Numbered from the stretch's first letter, positions 17,148 through 26,298 are shown. The stretch is DNA of 64,000 bases from Altererythrobacter sp. Root672 (GCF_001427865.1 NZ_LMHH01000001.1:186001-250000), one strand, 5' to 3'. The notes: generated by a model not told the origin, from the sequence alone. Made by a program: numbers and translations.

Positions 17148-18178
17148 CCTGGCGCCTGGCCGCTGCCGGTGCAGCGGTGCTTGCCGTTATCGCCCTGCCG
17201 AACGCGGCCTCGGCCCAGGTCCAGTATTCGCCGGTCTGCGGTGTCACGGGCTATGCGACCGCGCCGACCACCATCACTTACGATCCGTTCTCACCGGGCG
17301 GCCTCTCGCAGGCCACGATCCCGCTGATCCTCCAGCGCAACCGCACCACGCAGGGCGGCCGGACCTCCGAAGTGAGCCTGGTGCTGGTCGCACCGGCGGG
17401 CACACCTTCGCTGCAGGTGACTTACCAGGGGCAAAACGTCCTCTACCAGGAAGGCAGCACGGCAGGCCGGCCGCGCGCGCTCAATTCAAAGGACGGCGGG
17501 GCAGGGGCTGCGGGCGAGATTCGCTATACCTTCGGCGGCAGCTCGGCCACCGACCTGTCGACGGCGCTCAACTTGCGCGTCACGGTCCCGGCGGGGACCG
17601 ACCTTTCGGCGGGCGAGCCGATCTACTTCGACATCCTCTACATCTGCTCGGGCGCCGGAGGGATGCAGAGCGTGTCTTCCCCCACGCGCGAAAGCCGGGC
17701 CGTTCGCATCAACGTCAACACGGTGAGCGCGCTGCAGGCCTACTACGCGGGCTCGACCCTGGACTTCGGGGAGATCGGGGACGTCACCACTGCCCAGGTC
17801 CTCGCGAACCCCACGGCCTTTACGACCTCGGCCACGAACTCGCTGCGCGTGCGCAGTTCGGGACCGTTCGAGGTTCGCCTTCGGTCGGACAACGATTTTC
17901 GCCTGACCTTTCCCGGCGGCAACCTGACCAGTTCCTCCGACACGATCCGGTATAGCGTGCGTTTCCTGGGGGTGGACACCGCCTCCAACGCCACCTTCGG
18001 CACCAAGACTTGCACCCGGGCAGGCGTGGCCGGCACGTCAGGCGTGCTGCCTATCCGCGCAAAGCTGACCGAAGGCGGGGCGGGGAAGACGCCGTCCTCC
18101 AACTATGCCGACACGGTCACCATCACCTTCACGCCGATCATCATGGCGTCCGGCGCGCAGTCTTGCGCTGGGTTGTGA
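17144..18178 (+). CDS. Two-domain SCPU-like pilus protein, possible tip adhesin
   Basis: 344 aa if started at CTG 17144. The reading frame from there opens TWRLAAAGAAVLAVIALP and AASAQ, a textbook signal peptide; no ATG or GTG occurs in frame between the Arg-rich upstream stretch and this leader except a GTG inside the hydrophobic core. CTG would overlap the previous stop as CTGA. The mature protein has two beta-rich halves (about 26-190 and 191-344); the second ends NYADTVTITFTPI and has Cys in GTKTCTRAG and the C-terminal SCAGL. Two-domain architecture is typical of tip adhesins, but receptor specificity cannot be told. Confidence 0.68.
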   Translation: MTWRLAAAGAAVLAVIALPNAASAQVQYSPVCGVTGYATAPTTITYDPFSPGGLSQATIPLILQRNRTTQGGRTSEVSLVLVAPAGTPSLQVTYQGQNVLYQEGSTAGRPRALNSKDGGAGAAGEIRYTFGGSSATDLSTALNLRVTVPAGTDLSAGEPIYFDILYICSGAGGMQSVSSPTRESRAVRINVNTVSALQAYYAGSTLDFGEIGDVTTAQVLANPTAFTTSATNSLRVRSSGPFEVRLRSDNDFRLTFPGGNLTSSSDTIRYSVRFLGVDTASNATFGTKTCTRAGVAGTSGVLPIRAKLTEGGAGKTPSSNYADTVTITFTPIIMASGAQSCAGL

Positions 18179-18215
18179 ACGACCTCGCCAGACAGCCGCC
18201 ATTCCTTGATTGAAT

Positions 18216-18300
18216 CGTCATTGCGAGGGCCGAAGGCCCGCGGCAATCCAGGGCGGTTCGCACGTTCGCCCTGGATTGCTTCGCTACGCTCGCAATGACG
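18216..18300. repeat. Palindromic repeat, family D
   Basis: Inverted repeat whose ends read CGTCATTGCGAG and CTCGCAATGACG, with internal complementary stretches (GGCAATCCAGGGC with GCCCTGGATTGC). It is an 85-bp intergenic palindromic element of the REP/ERIC type, located just after the two-domain pilus gene, where it may stop transcription or protect the mRNA end. Confidence 0.85.
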
Positions 18301-18362
18301 AAGTGTTTTTGTCGGCAGTCAGGCGATTGCCCGCACAGGTTCGGCGCCGTGGCGACAGCAGC

Positions 18363-18380
18363 CTATATCGGCGGATATAG
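18363..18380. promoter_or_regulatory. Dyad upstream of major pilin gene
   Basis: CTATATC-GGCG-GATATAG: perfect 7-bp arms around 4 bp, 118 nt before the pilin ATG, in the 319-nt gap between genes. The rest of the gap holds the family D repeat and the presumed promoter. The symmetric site could bind a dimeric regulator, for example the NarL-type protein at 15411 (inference). Confidence 0.45.
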
Positions 18381-18497
18381 CGTTTGCCGCCGCCGGTTAG
18401 CGCTGAATTCGCTGGCGGCTAGATAGTGGGTCCCCGGCCCTCCGCGTAATACCGGATCACCAAGAGCAGACCCGCAGGGGGTCATTGGAGATCCGTA

Positions 18498-19058
18498 ATG
18501 AAGAAGTCTGTTGCTACCCTTATTTTTGCTGCTGCCGCGATCGTCGGCACCCCGGCCATGGCCCAGTCGGCCAGCGGCACCGTGGTCGTCAACGGCACCG
18601 TTGCCGCCAAGTGCAGCGCGACCGATCCGATCAGCGGCACGATCAACCTGGGCGAACTCGCCAAGGCTGACGGCACCGTCGACAAGGCCCTTTCTGGTGC
18701 CACCAACGGCCTGAGCCGCAACTTCACCGTGCGCTGCAACGGCACCAACCCGAACCTTTCGGTTGAAGCGCGTTCGCTGGTGAACACCGCCGCGACCAAC
18801 TCGCCGAACGGCTACACCAACACTGTCGACTATTCGGCCAAGCTGGCTGCCAAGGGCGCCAAGGGCACGACCACGTCGATCACCGACCTGTCGCTCAACA
18901 GCGGCGCCACCACCGGCCGCATCGGCGACCGCCTGGCTGCCGAAGCGAACAACGTCACGCTGACGATCCTCGACGGTATCACCTCGAACTCGACCGCGAT
19001 CCTCGAAGCCGGCAGCTATACCGGTAGCGTCGACATCATCATCACGGCCGCCCCGTAA
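18498..19058 (+). CDS. Probable major pilin (locus 2)
   Basis: 186 aa. MKKSVATLIFAAAAIVGTPAMAQ signal peptide, then a pilin-like beta protein: SGTVVVNGTVAAKCSATD, second Cys at VRCNGTNPNL, and the terminal strand YTGSVDIIITAAP. Codons are strongly biased to a few GC-ending forms (aac, acc, ggc, ctg), a pattern often seen in abundantly expressed proteins, which supports the role of major shaft subunit. It has its own upstream region with a dyad at 18363. GGAG at 18486-18489 precedes the ATG by 8 nt. Confidence 0.82.
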   Translation: MKKSVATLIFAAAAIVGTPAMAQSASGTVVVNGTVAAKCSATDPISGTINLGELAKADGTVDKALSGATNGLSRNFTVRCNGTNPNLSVEARSLVNTAATNSPNGYTNTVDYSAKLAAKGAKGTTTSITDLSLNSGATTGRIGDRLAAEANNVTLTILDGITSNSTAILEAGSYTGSVDIIITAAP

Positions 19059-19071
19059 GGATTGCCGACCG

Positions 19072-19242
19072 ATGACCCCGCACATGCTCTTGCAGCTCGC
19101 CGCGGAACTCCGCGAGCGTGCTGCGGGGGCAGACCTCCCGGAACGAGCGGACCTTCTGTACCTCGCAGAGGAATACGAAGCGTCTGCCCGTTCCGGGAAC
19201 GCGGATAAAACGCGCGGCTTCTCCGTTAAGTTGCCAAAGTAA
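19072..19242 (+). CDS. Small hypothetical protein, helical
   Basis: 56 aa, not previously listed among longer frames. It reads MTPHMLLQLAAELRERAAG, then ERADLLYLAEEYEASARS, an amphipathic two-helix pattern like the short cytosolic proteins common in alphaproteobacteria (LAxELRERA...LLxLAeeYe). It starts 13 nt after the pilin stop, with AAGGA about 10 nt upstream, and would be transcribed with the pilin. No signal peptide. Function unknown. Confidence 0.55.
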   Translation: MTPHMLLQLAAELRERAAGADLPERADLLYLAEEYEASARSGNADKTRGFSVKLPK

Positions 19243-19268
19243 GGGCACAAGCCGCAGACTACGGCATT

Positions 19269-19540
19269 CTTAGGGTCAGGCCCCATAACCAGCGCCTTCG
19301 AGGTTTGAAGCAAAATGGCTCAGTGCCAGGAAGGAAGGCGCCGGAATATGTCGATATTTCAAGTCTTCCTGACGCAGCAATGGGCCATTTTGATCAAATC
19401 CCGAAGGGACGGCAGAATGGCTTCCATCTCGAACGGAAACGGCCTTGGAAAGGCAACAAGCCTTCCCGGCGACCGCTTCCGTCCGATATGTTCGCCATTC
19501 TGCCGCCTCGAAGGCGCTGGTTATGGGGCCTGACCCTAAG
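19269..19540. mobile_element. 272-bp MITE-like element with 35-bp perfect inverted ends
   Basis: Perfect 35-bp terminal inverted repeats: 19269-19303 (CTTAGGGTCAGGCCCCATAA at its outer end) and 19506-19540. Inside are further pairs: CAAAATGGC (19310) with GCCATTTTG (19384), CAGGAAG with CTTCCTG, and GGCAGAATGGC (about 19411) with GCCATTCTGCC (about 19494), so the element can fold into a stem with two side hairpins. No transposase is encoded. It fills the gap between the small protein and the chaperone, so there is no other gene here. It may attenuate chaperone/usher transcription relative to the pilin. Confidence 0.8.
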
Positions 19541-19571
19541 CCGTGGGCCGGCGGTGAACTGGAGGGAAGCC

Positions 19572-20336
19572 ATGCGCGCACTCACTGGTAAAATGCGTTC
19601 CCTGGCGCTCGGGCTTGCCGCCACGGCGAGCTTCCTTGCTCCCATCACGGCTGAGGCGATGACCGTCCAACCCGTGGTGATCGACCTTGCGACAGCTGGT
19701 CGCGGCATGAGCGAAGTCATCATCGTCGAGAACACGTTCGACAGGCCGTTGGCCGTCGAACTGACCATGCAATCGCTCGAACTCACCGAAGACGGCGTCC
19801 ACGCCACCGGGCAGGACACGCAGGAGCTGGCGGTATTCCCGCCGCAAGCGGTGATTCAGCCGGGCGAACGGCAGAACTTCCGCGTGCAGTACGTCGGCGA
19901 TCCCGTGCTGGCAAAGAGCAAGCACTTCTACGTCACCGTCTCGCAACTGCCCGTGCAGACCGACGAAGGCGGCGCCAATATCCAGCTGCTCTACAACTTC
20001 CAGGTCCTGGTCAGCGTCGCCCCCGGCGATGCCAAGCCTTCCATCACCATCTCCTCCGCCGAGATCGGCCGCAACGCCGAAGGGCAGCCTGTGCCCGTGA
20101 TCGTCGCGAGCAATTCCTCCGCCGCGCATGGCTACCTCTCCCGCGGCCGCCTCGAAATCGTGCAGCGCAGCTCGGGCGGGCAGGAACTGTTCCGCAAGGA
20201 ACTGAGCGGCCCCCAGATCCAGCAGTCGCTCGGCTACGGGCTGATCGGCGGAATGCAGAGCCGGCGCGTCGTGCTGCCCGAGCCTCTTCCCTCTGCCGAC
20301 GGGACAGTCACGGTCCGGTACACCCCAGACTCCTGA
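19572..20336 (+). CDS. Periplasmic pilus chaperone (locus 2)
   Basis: 254 aa. Start MRALTGKMRSLALGLAATASF with signal peptide to about residue 28 (ITAEA); GGAGG lies 6-11 nt before this ATG. The frame stays open upstream through the MITE-like element, but that part is not chaperone-like. Domain 1 has MTVQPVVIDLATAGRGMSEV, VENTFDRPLAVELTMQ and the VFPPQAVIQPGERQNFRVQYVGD segment, matching the conserved subunit-binding edge of PapD-type chaperones. Domain 2 follows to the end. It precedes the usher by 4 nt. Confidence 0.87.
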   Translation: MRALTGKMRSLALGLAATASFLAPITAEAMTVQPVVIDLATAGRGMSEVIIVENTFDRPLAVELTMQSLELTEDGVHATGQDTQELAVFPPQAVIQPGERQNFRVQYVGDPVLAKSKHFYVTVSQLPVQTDEGGANIQLLYNFQVLVSVAPGDAKPSITISSAEIGRNAEGQPVPVIVASNSSAAHGYLSRGRLEIVQRSSGGQELFRKELSGPQIQQSLGYGLIGGMQSRRVVLPEPLPSADGTVTVRYTPDS

Positions 20337-20340
20337 CGCC

Positions 20341-22833
20341 GTGCGGGGGCTTCGGTTCTGGACGGGCGGGCTACTTGTCCTAGCCGGCACCTTTGCCGGC
20401 GACGCCGCGCGAGCGCAGGATAGCGCTCCAGCTTCCGGCGAAAGCGTGATCCTGATCGCGCCCGAACTCCCGGCCAACCTGGTCAATCCCGCCGGACGAG
20501 CCGTGGTGCTCACCGCGCCGATCATGGATGGCGAGGCCTACCTCGGCGACGCCACTCTCACCCTCGGCGCCGACGGCAGCGCCAGCTTTTCCGCCGCGCG
20601 CCTTCTCGCCTTGCTCGACCCGCGCCTGAACAGCCAGGCGAGCGACGTGCTGCACAGCCGGCTCGCCGCCAACGGCCGCCTGACCAACACCGACCTGACC
20701 GGGGCGGGGATCACCATCCGCTACAACCCGCAGACCCTGCAGGTGGAAATGGACATCGCCGCCTCGAGCCGCGCCGCCAGCGTGATCGCCCTCGGCAGCG
20801 CCCTTGGCCGGACGGTGAACTACATGGAACCGGCCAATTTCAGCGCCTACCTCAACGTCCGCGGCTCGCTCGACTGGGTCCAGCAGGGACAGGACGACGC
20901 GGACGAGGGCCTCTCCGCCCCGGTCATGTTCATCGACGGAGCGGCGCGCTGGAAAGGCGTCGTGCTCGAAGGCGAGCTCAACCTCCAGCCCGACGCACCC
21001 GGCGCCGACTACCAACGCCGCGGCACCCGCCTGGTCTACGACGACCGCGACCGCCTGGTCCGCTGGTCCGCCGGCGACCAACAGACCGTCGCCTACGGCT
21101 TCCAGTCCGCGCCCGAGATCGCCGGGCTCGGAGTCAGCCGCCGCTACTCGATCCTCGACCCGCAGACCGTCATCCGCCCCCGCGGTAGCCGCAGCTTCCA
21201 GCTCGACCGCCGCTCTATGGTCGAGGTGCGGATCAACGGCCAGCTGGTCCGCCGCATCGAACTCGATCCCGGCGTCTTCGACCTGCAGGACTTCCCCTTC
21301 GCCCAGGGCGCCAACGACGTCGAGCTAACCATCACCGACGACACCGGCCGCACCGAGCGGGCCAACTTCAACATCTTCCTCGACCAGGCCCAGCTGGCCG
21401 AAGGTCTCAGCGAATTCGCCTTCTACGCCGGCGCCCTCGCACCGCTCGGCTTCCATGGCCCAGTCTACAGCGACACCCCCGCGTTCAGCGGCTTCTACCG
21501 CCGAGGGATCAGCGATCGCCTGACGCTCGGCGCCAACCTCCAGGCCGACACCCACGGCTGGATGGGCGGCGGCGAGATCGTGCTGGCGACGCCGATCGGC
21601 TCGCTCGCCGGCCTCGCCTCGGCCTCGCACGTCGAGGACGTCGGCGGCGGCTGGGCCGGCCTGCTCAACTTCCAGCGCACTTTCGCGAGCGGCGGCATCT
21701 CGGCCGACACCCTGACGCTCTCGGTCGAGGCGCGCAGCAAGGACTTCGCCCCGATCGGCAACCGCCTGCCCGAAAATCCCTACTCGCTGATCGTCGGCGC
21801 AAGCTATGGCCGCTCGCTTACTTACGATCTCTACGCCGGCATCGACGCCCGCTACTCCCGCGGCCGCGGCGACGAGGTCGACGTGCAGAGCCTGCGCGGC
21901 ATGGTCAGCTGGAACATCGCCCCCAACCTCAGCTTCACCGGCGACGTGACTTACGAGAAGGACATCCGCGGCACCAACCTCGGCACCTTGCTCTCGCTGA
22001 CCTATCGCCTGGGCCGCCGCTCGAGCCTGCGCGGCGACTACGACAGCCGCTACGACCGCGCGCGGGTTTCCTATCAGACCTTCGGCGGCACGGGCCTGGG
22101 CTCCTACACCCTCAACGCCGACGTCGAACACAGCGACATCGGCACTGGAGCCAGCGTCAACGCCAACTACTACGGCAACCGCGCGGAACTGGGCTTCAGC
22201 CACTTCGGCATCTTCGAACGCGACCTCGGCGCCTCGACCGGCCAGCGCAGCTCGCTGCGCTTCGGCACCTCGCTGGCGATGGCCGACGGCGCGGCCACCG
22301 TGGGCCGCCCGATCTACGACGCCTTCGCCCTCGTCAAAGCCCACCGCGCGATCCGCGACAACGAGATCCTCGTCGACCCCACCGGCGACTCCGCCTCCGC
22401 CAGCACCGGAGCCCTCGGCACCGCGCTGCAACCCTCGCTCAGCAGCTACAGCGACCGCTCGCTGATCATCTCGGCGCCCGAGGCCGCGATCAACCTCGAC
22501 CTCGGGCAGGGCGCCTTCCGCCTGTTCCCACCCTACCGCGCCGGCTACCTGCTGACGGTCGGCTCCGACTACAACGTCAGCGCCACGGGCCGCCTGCTCG
22601 ATGCGGCGGGCCAGCCGGTCTCGCTCGTCTCCGGCACCGCCCACGAGCTCGCCCACCCCGACCGCGAGCCCCTCGCCCTGTTCACTAACCGCGACGGCCG
22701 CTTCGGCCTCATCGGCCTCGCGCCCGGCCGCTGGCGCATCGAGTTGGTCGGAGCAGAGGGCGCGGTTTACGAGATCGAGATTCCCGCCGATCAGGACATC
22801 ATCCAGTTGGGCGAGGTGCGGCCAGGGAGCTAG
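20341..22833 (+). CDS. Outer-membrane usher (locus 2)
   Basis: 830 aa, GTG start 4 nt after the chaperone stop. Signal peptide near residues 1-22 (LVLAGTFAGDAARAQ). N-terminal domain, then the FimD/PapC-type signature region: RGSRSFQLDRRSMVEVRINGQ and FDLQDFPFAQGANDVELTITDDTGR match the usher middle-domain pattern (plug/barrel junction). The C-terminal part has a beta-sandwich (DGRFGLIGLAPGRWRIELVG) that binds chaperone-subunit complexes. It is more like classical ushers than the locus 1 protein, so the two loci are not simple duplicates. GC content is very high (many cgc/ggc codons). Confidence 0.87.
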   Translation: MRGLRFWTGGLLVLAGTFAGDAARAQDSAPASGESVILIAPELPANLVNPAGRAVVLTAPIMDGEAYLGDATLTLGADGSASFSAARLLALLDPRLNSQASDVLHSRLAANGRLTNTDLTGAGITIRYNPQTLQVEMDIAASSRAASVIALGSALGRTVNYMEPANFSAYLNVRGSLDWVQQGQDDADEGLSAPVMFIDGAARWKGVVLEGELNLQPDAPGADYQRRGTRLVYDDRDRLVRWSAGDQQTVAYGFQSAPEIAGLGVSRRYSILDPQTVIRPRGSRSFQLDRRSMVEVRINGQLVRRIELDPGVFDLQDFPFAQGANDVELTITDDTGRTERANFNIFLDQAQLAEGLSEFAFYAGALAPLGFHGPVYSDTPAFSGFYRRGISDRLTLGANLQADTHGWMGGGEIVLATPIGSLAGLASASHVEDVGGGWAGLLNFQRTFASGGISADTLTLSVEARSKDFAPIGNRLPENPYSLIVGASYGRSLTYDLYAGIDARYSRGRGDEVDVQSLRGMVSWNIAPNLSFTGDVTYEKDIRGTNLGTLLSLTYRLGRRSSLRGDYDSRYDRARVSYQTFGGTGLGSYTLNADVEHSDIGTGASVNANYYGNRAELGFSHFGIFERDLGASTGQRSSLRFGTSLAMADGAATVGRPIYDAFALVKAHRAIRDNEILVDPTGDSASASTGALGTALQPSLSSYSDRSLIISAPEAAINLDLGQGAFRLFPPYRAGYLLTVGSDYNVSATGRLLDAAGQPVSLVSGTAHELAHPDREPLALFTNRDGRFGLIGLAPGRWRIELVGAEGAVYEIEIPADQDIIQLGEVRPGS

Positions 22834-23043
22834 CGCCGCAACCGCAGGATAGGTTGCATCTTGGCCACAGGTCTTGGTGAAACGTCAATTGAACCAGTCA
22901 CTTGCTGTCTATGAATCCCCTCGATAGACCCGTCGACGCGTCCCAGCTCTGCGGACTCTACGTATTGTTTCGTAGGATACTAACGGCCTTTTGGACCTGT
23001 GATGGCGGACGGACTGCGCCGCCGAAAACAGGGACTGAGTACC

Positions 23044-26000
23044 ATGAGGTCATTGCATTCTTTTCTCGCGAGCACGGCGGTTCTGGGCCTGGCCGCGCTG
23101 GTGTCGCAACCGGCGTTCGGGCAGGAAATTGATCTGAGCCAGGGCGAAGGCGAGAGTGAGGTTAGTGAGGTTATCCTTGTGACCGGTTCGCGTATTGCGC
23201 GCCCGAATATTGACGCGCCGGTGCCCGTTACATCGATAACCGGGGAGGAGCTTTTTCAACAAGGCCAAACCAATATTGGCGAAACTCTGAACCAACTTCC
23301 GCAATTACGTTCGACCGTTGCCCAGCAAAACCCTGGGTTGGGGATCGGCGTTGCCGGCCTTAACCTGCTTGATCTGCGGGGTCTTGGTACCGAGCGCACC
23401 CTCGTGCTTGTGAATGGCCGCCGCCACATTGGCGGTGACGTCAGCAGCAATGCTGTGTCGCCGGACGTCAACACGATTCCAAACGATCTGATTGAGCGCG
23501 TCGATATCGTGACGGGAGCCAATTCGGCCATTTACGGCTCCGACGCTATCGCCGGCGTCGTGAACTTCATCCTGAAGAAGGATTTTGAAGGCTTTCAGGT
23601 GCGGGGTAATGCCGGTATTTCTCAGGGTGGCTATGGAGAAAACCAGTACATCTCCGCGATGTATGGCAAGAACTTCGCTGGCGGCCGTGGCAACATCACC
23701 CTTCATGGCGAGTTCGCCAATCAGGAGCGCATCTTCGCGTCGGATATTTCGTTCCTCCGCCAGCAAGATGGCTTGTTTGTAACCGATGCGGACGCGCCGG
23801 CATGCACCAGTTTCAATCCTGCGAGGCCGACGGGGTGCTCACCCAACACCGTAAACGGGGGTGACGGAATTCCCGACCGCGTCTTTATTCGTGACGTTCG
23901 CAGTGCCACTATCAATCGCTTCGGCTTGGTTCCGATCGTCCAACCCGAAGGCGCAAACGCGTTGTGCGGCACCGGTATCAGTAACGGCATTACGCCCGGT
24001 GTGCCTTACAATTGCACCTACATTTTTACGCCTGAGGGACAACTTGTGCCTCAGACGGGCGCTCGTTTTGGCGCGGGGGCGTTTGGCGGCGTGACCGGAG
24101 GCAACGGTCAGACTGGTCGTGAGGGACATCTCCTTTCGGTGCTTCCCGAAATGCAACGCTACAACGCGAATTTGCTCGCGCGGTATGAATTTAGTGAGGC
24201 CGCCGAGGCCTTTCTGGAAGCCAAGTTTGTCCGGATCGATGCGATAGGTTCGAACTCTGGGCCAACTTTCATTCAGGGCACCATGAGCCAATTCGATAGT
24301 CGAGAGCGGGTCCGGTTGGACAACCCGTTCCTCAATCTCGAGGCTCGCTCGACCTTGGCTAATGCGATCTTAGCGTCGGGTTTCAACTCGAGCCTGAACA
24401 CGCGAGTCGCGCTTTCGGCCACTGATCGCGCTGCGATTGCCGATGGCAGCTATCGCTTTGTTGTTGCGCGGAATTTGGCCGATTCCGGAATTCGAGATCA
24501 GGATTTTCAGCGCGACACGTACCGGATTGTCGGTGGACTTCGCGGAACCTTCAACGATGATTGGTCCTACGAAATCTCCGGAAACTACGGCAAGATGAAG
24601 GAGGCAACGACAAATTACGGCTTCGTGGACCGGCAGCGCTTCGTGCTCGCGATGGATGCGGGGCTGAATCCTGTTACCGGAGCAATTGAATGTCGCGCCA
24701 AGTTTGATCCTGCGTCGGCCGTTGCTTTCACCCAGGGTCTCAGTGCAGATTCGGCGAGGGCGAACCAAGAGCGTTTGGCGGCCGATGTCGCGGCGTGTGT
24801 TCCCTACAATCCATTTGGAGGAGCTGATAACAGCGCCTCCGCAAACTACTTCGTCTACACTGGGTCGGTGAACTCTTGGATGGATCAACTCGTTTTCAAC
24901 GGGTTCGTATCCGGGGATTCGAGCGAATTCCTTATGTTGCCCGGAGGTCCCGTGAGTTTTGCGCTGGGCGCAGAGTATCGTCGAGAAAGGGTTTTTCAGG
25001 AACAGGACGCTTTCACACAGGCAGGCTTCACCAACAACGTTGCGATCCCGACATTCGAGCCGTCTCCGTTTGAGGTGAAGGAAGCTTTTGCCGAACTGCG
25101 GGTGCCAATCCTCTCCGATCTGCCTTTCGTCGAAGAATTGACTATCAATGGAGCCGGCCGTGTTTCCGACTACAAGGGCGGTGTCGGTACCGTGTGGGCA
25201 TACAATGCCGGCCTCGAATGGGCTCCTGTCAGAGATATTCGCTTCCGTGCCAATTTCGGTCGTGCGGTCCGTGCTCCGAACTTGACCGAAATCTCAGATC
25301 CGCTTGTCGAGAATTTCGCCACTGGTTTTCAGGACCCCTGTCTTCCAACCAATATTGGTCGAGGAACCCAGTTCCGAGGGGCGAATTGCGAGGCGGCGCT
25401 CGGCTCGATCCTGGCCGATCCGAACTTTCAATCGATCGCGGGAAGCTATTCGTTGGCGGTTGTAAGTGGAAGCAATCCTGACCTTCACGAAGAAACGTCT
25501 GACTCGTGGACGATCGGCGCCGCGGTACAACCGCGTTTCGCTCCCGGTTTATCGCTTTCGGTGGACTACTACGATATTACAGTGAATGGAGTAATTGTTT
25601 CTCTGGCGGCGCAAACGATTGCGAATAGCTGTTATGATCAGCCGGATTTGAATAATCCGTTTTGCCCGCTGTTCAAACGCAATGGCGCCGGTGTCGGGCC
25701 AAATGGGGAGGCGCCGGGTGAGATTATCGACAATAGCCTCATTCAGAGCCCGCTCAATTTCGCGAAACGGCAAAGGCGCGGTATCGACTTTGATGTGAGA
25801 TATAAGACTGCGCTAGGCACGGATGTGTCTCTGGATACGCGCCTTGTTTATACGCATCAGTTGAAGAGCAGTAACTATCAGGACCCTGCAAGGCCTGAAT
25901 TCGAGAATCGTCTCCTCGGCGAATTGGGTGATCCACAGGATGAATTCCGATGGGACGTTGCGCTCAATAAGGGGCCGTTCACGTTGGGCTATCAAATGAG

Positions 26001-26298
26001 CTACATCGGTCCCATGTGGGTTAACGCCTACGAGGATTTTAATGCGCTGCAGGACCGTGCTCCGCAGGACATCGACTATGCGGATACTCGCAAGTATCCG
26101 GCGGTCTTCTATCATGACATCCGCTTTAACTGGCAGGTGGCAAGCGAGTCGAACGGTCGGGAACTCGACTTCTTCGTTGGCGTCGATAACGTCCTAAACA
26201 CCCGACCACCGCTTGGTTCGACTGCAACGGGCGCGGGTAGTGCGATATACAATATTCGTGGCCGCAATTTCTATACAGGGTTCAAAGCAGGCTTCTAA
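23044..26298 (+). CDS. Large TonB-dependent receptor of lower GC
   Basis: 1084 aa from the ATG at 23044 (MRSLHSFLASTAVLGLAALV, cut near AFGQ); an upstream in-frame ATG (22999) would spoil the signal peptide. Plug: VTGSRIARPNIDAPVPVT, RTLVLVNGRRHIGG, and NSAIYGSDAIAGVVNFILK. Barrel ends in NFYTGFKAGF with C-terminal Phe. SusC/oligopeptide-type length. Third codon positions use many A and T (ttt, aat, gat, att), clearly different from the flanking usher and minus-strand genes, suggesting transfer or a different expression class. Substrate unknown; the halogenase and other genes are too far away to be a certain operon. Confidence 0.92.
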   Translation: MRSLHSFLASTAVLGLAALVSQPAFGQEIDLSQGEGESEVSEVILVTGSRIARPNIDAPVPVTSITGEELFQQGQTNIGETLNQLPQLRSTVAQQNPGLGIGVAGLNLLDLRGLGTERTLVLVNGRRHIGGDVSSNAVSPDVNTIPNDLIERVDIVTGANSAIYGSDAIAGVVNFILKKDFEGFQVRGNAGISQGGYGENQYISAMYGKNFAGGRGNITLHGEFANQERIFASDISFLRQQDGLFVTDADAPACTSFNPARPTGCSPNTVNGGDGIPDRVFIRDVRSATINRFGLVPIVQPEGANALCGTGISNGITPGVPYNCTYIFTPEGQLVPQTGARFGAGAFGGVTGGNGQTGREGHLLSVLPEMQRYNANLLARYEFSEAAEAFLEAKFVRIDAIGSNSGPTFIQGTMSQFDSRERVRLDNPFLNLEARSTLANAILASGFNSSLNTRVALSATDRAAIADGSYRFVVARNLADSGIRDQDFQRDTYRIVGGLRGTFNDDWSYEISGNYGKMKEATTNYGFVDRQRFVLAMDAGLNPVTGAIECRAKFDPASAVAFTQGLSADSARANQERLAADVAACVPYNPFGGADNSASANYFVYTGSVNSWMDQLVFNGFVSGDSSEFLMLPGGPVSFALGAEYRRERVFQEQDAFTQAGFTNNVAIPTFEPSPFEVKEAFAELRVPILSDLPFVEELTINGAGRVSDYKGGVGTVWAYNAGLEWAPVRDIRFRANFGRAVRAPNLTEISDPLVENFATGFQDPCLPTNIGRGTQFRGANCEAALGSILADPNFQSIAGSYSLAVVSGSNPDLHEETSDSWTIGAAVQPRFAPGLSLSVDYYDITVNGVIVSLAAQTIANSCYDQPDLNNPFCPLFKRNGAGVGPNGEAPGEIIDNSLIQSPLNFAKRQRRGIDFDVRYKTALGTDVSLDTRLVYTHQLKSSNYQDPARPEFENRLLGELGDPQDEFRWDVALNKGPFTLGYQMSYIGPMWVNAYEDFNALQDRAPQDIDYADTRKYPAVFYHDIRFNWQVASESNGRELDFFVGVDNVLNTRPPLGSTATGAGSAIYNIRGRNFYTGFKAGF

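Noticed and set aside
19269-19540. Remnant of an IS element
   Set aside because: No transposase fragment in any frame; the internal sequence is made of hairpins.
19305-19571. N-terminal extension of chaperone 2 through the MITE-like element
   Set aside because: Encodes non-conserved sequence from the inverted repeat; the ATG at 19572 has GGAGG and a signal peptide.
21325-22656. 443-codon minus-strand frame opposite usher 2
   Set aside because: Same reason: repetitive Gly/Ala/Asp/Val translation opposite a convincing usher; GC3 bias alone keeps it open.
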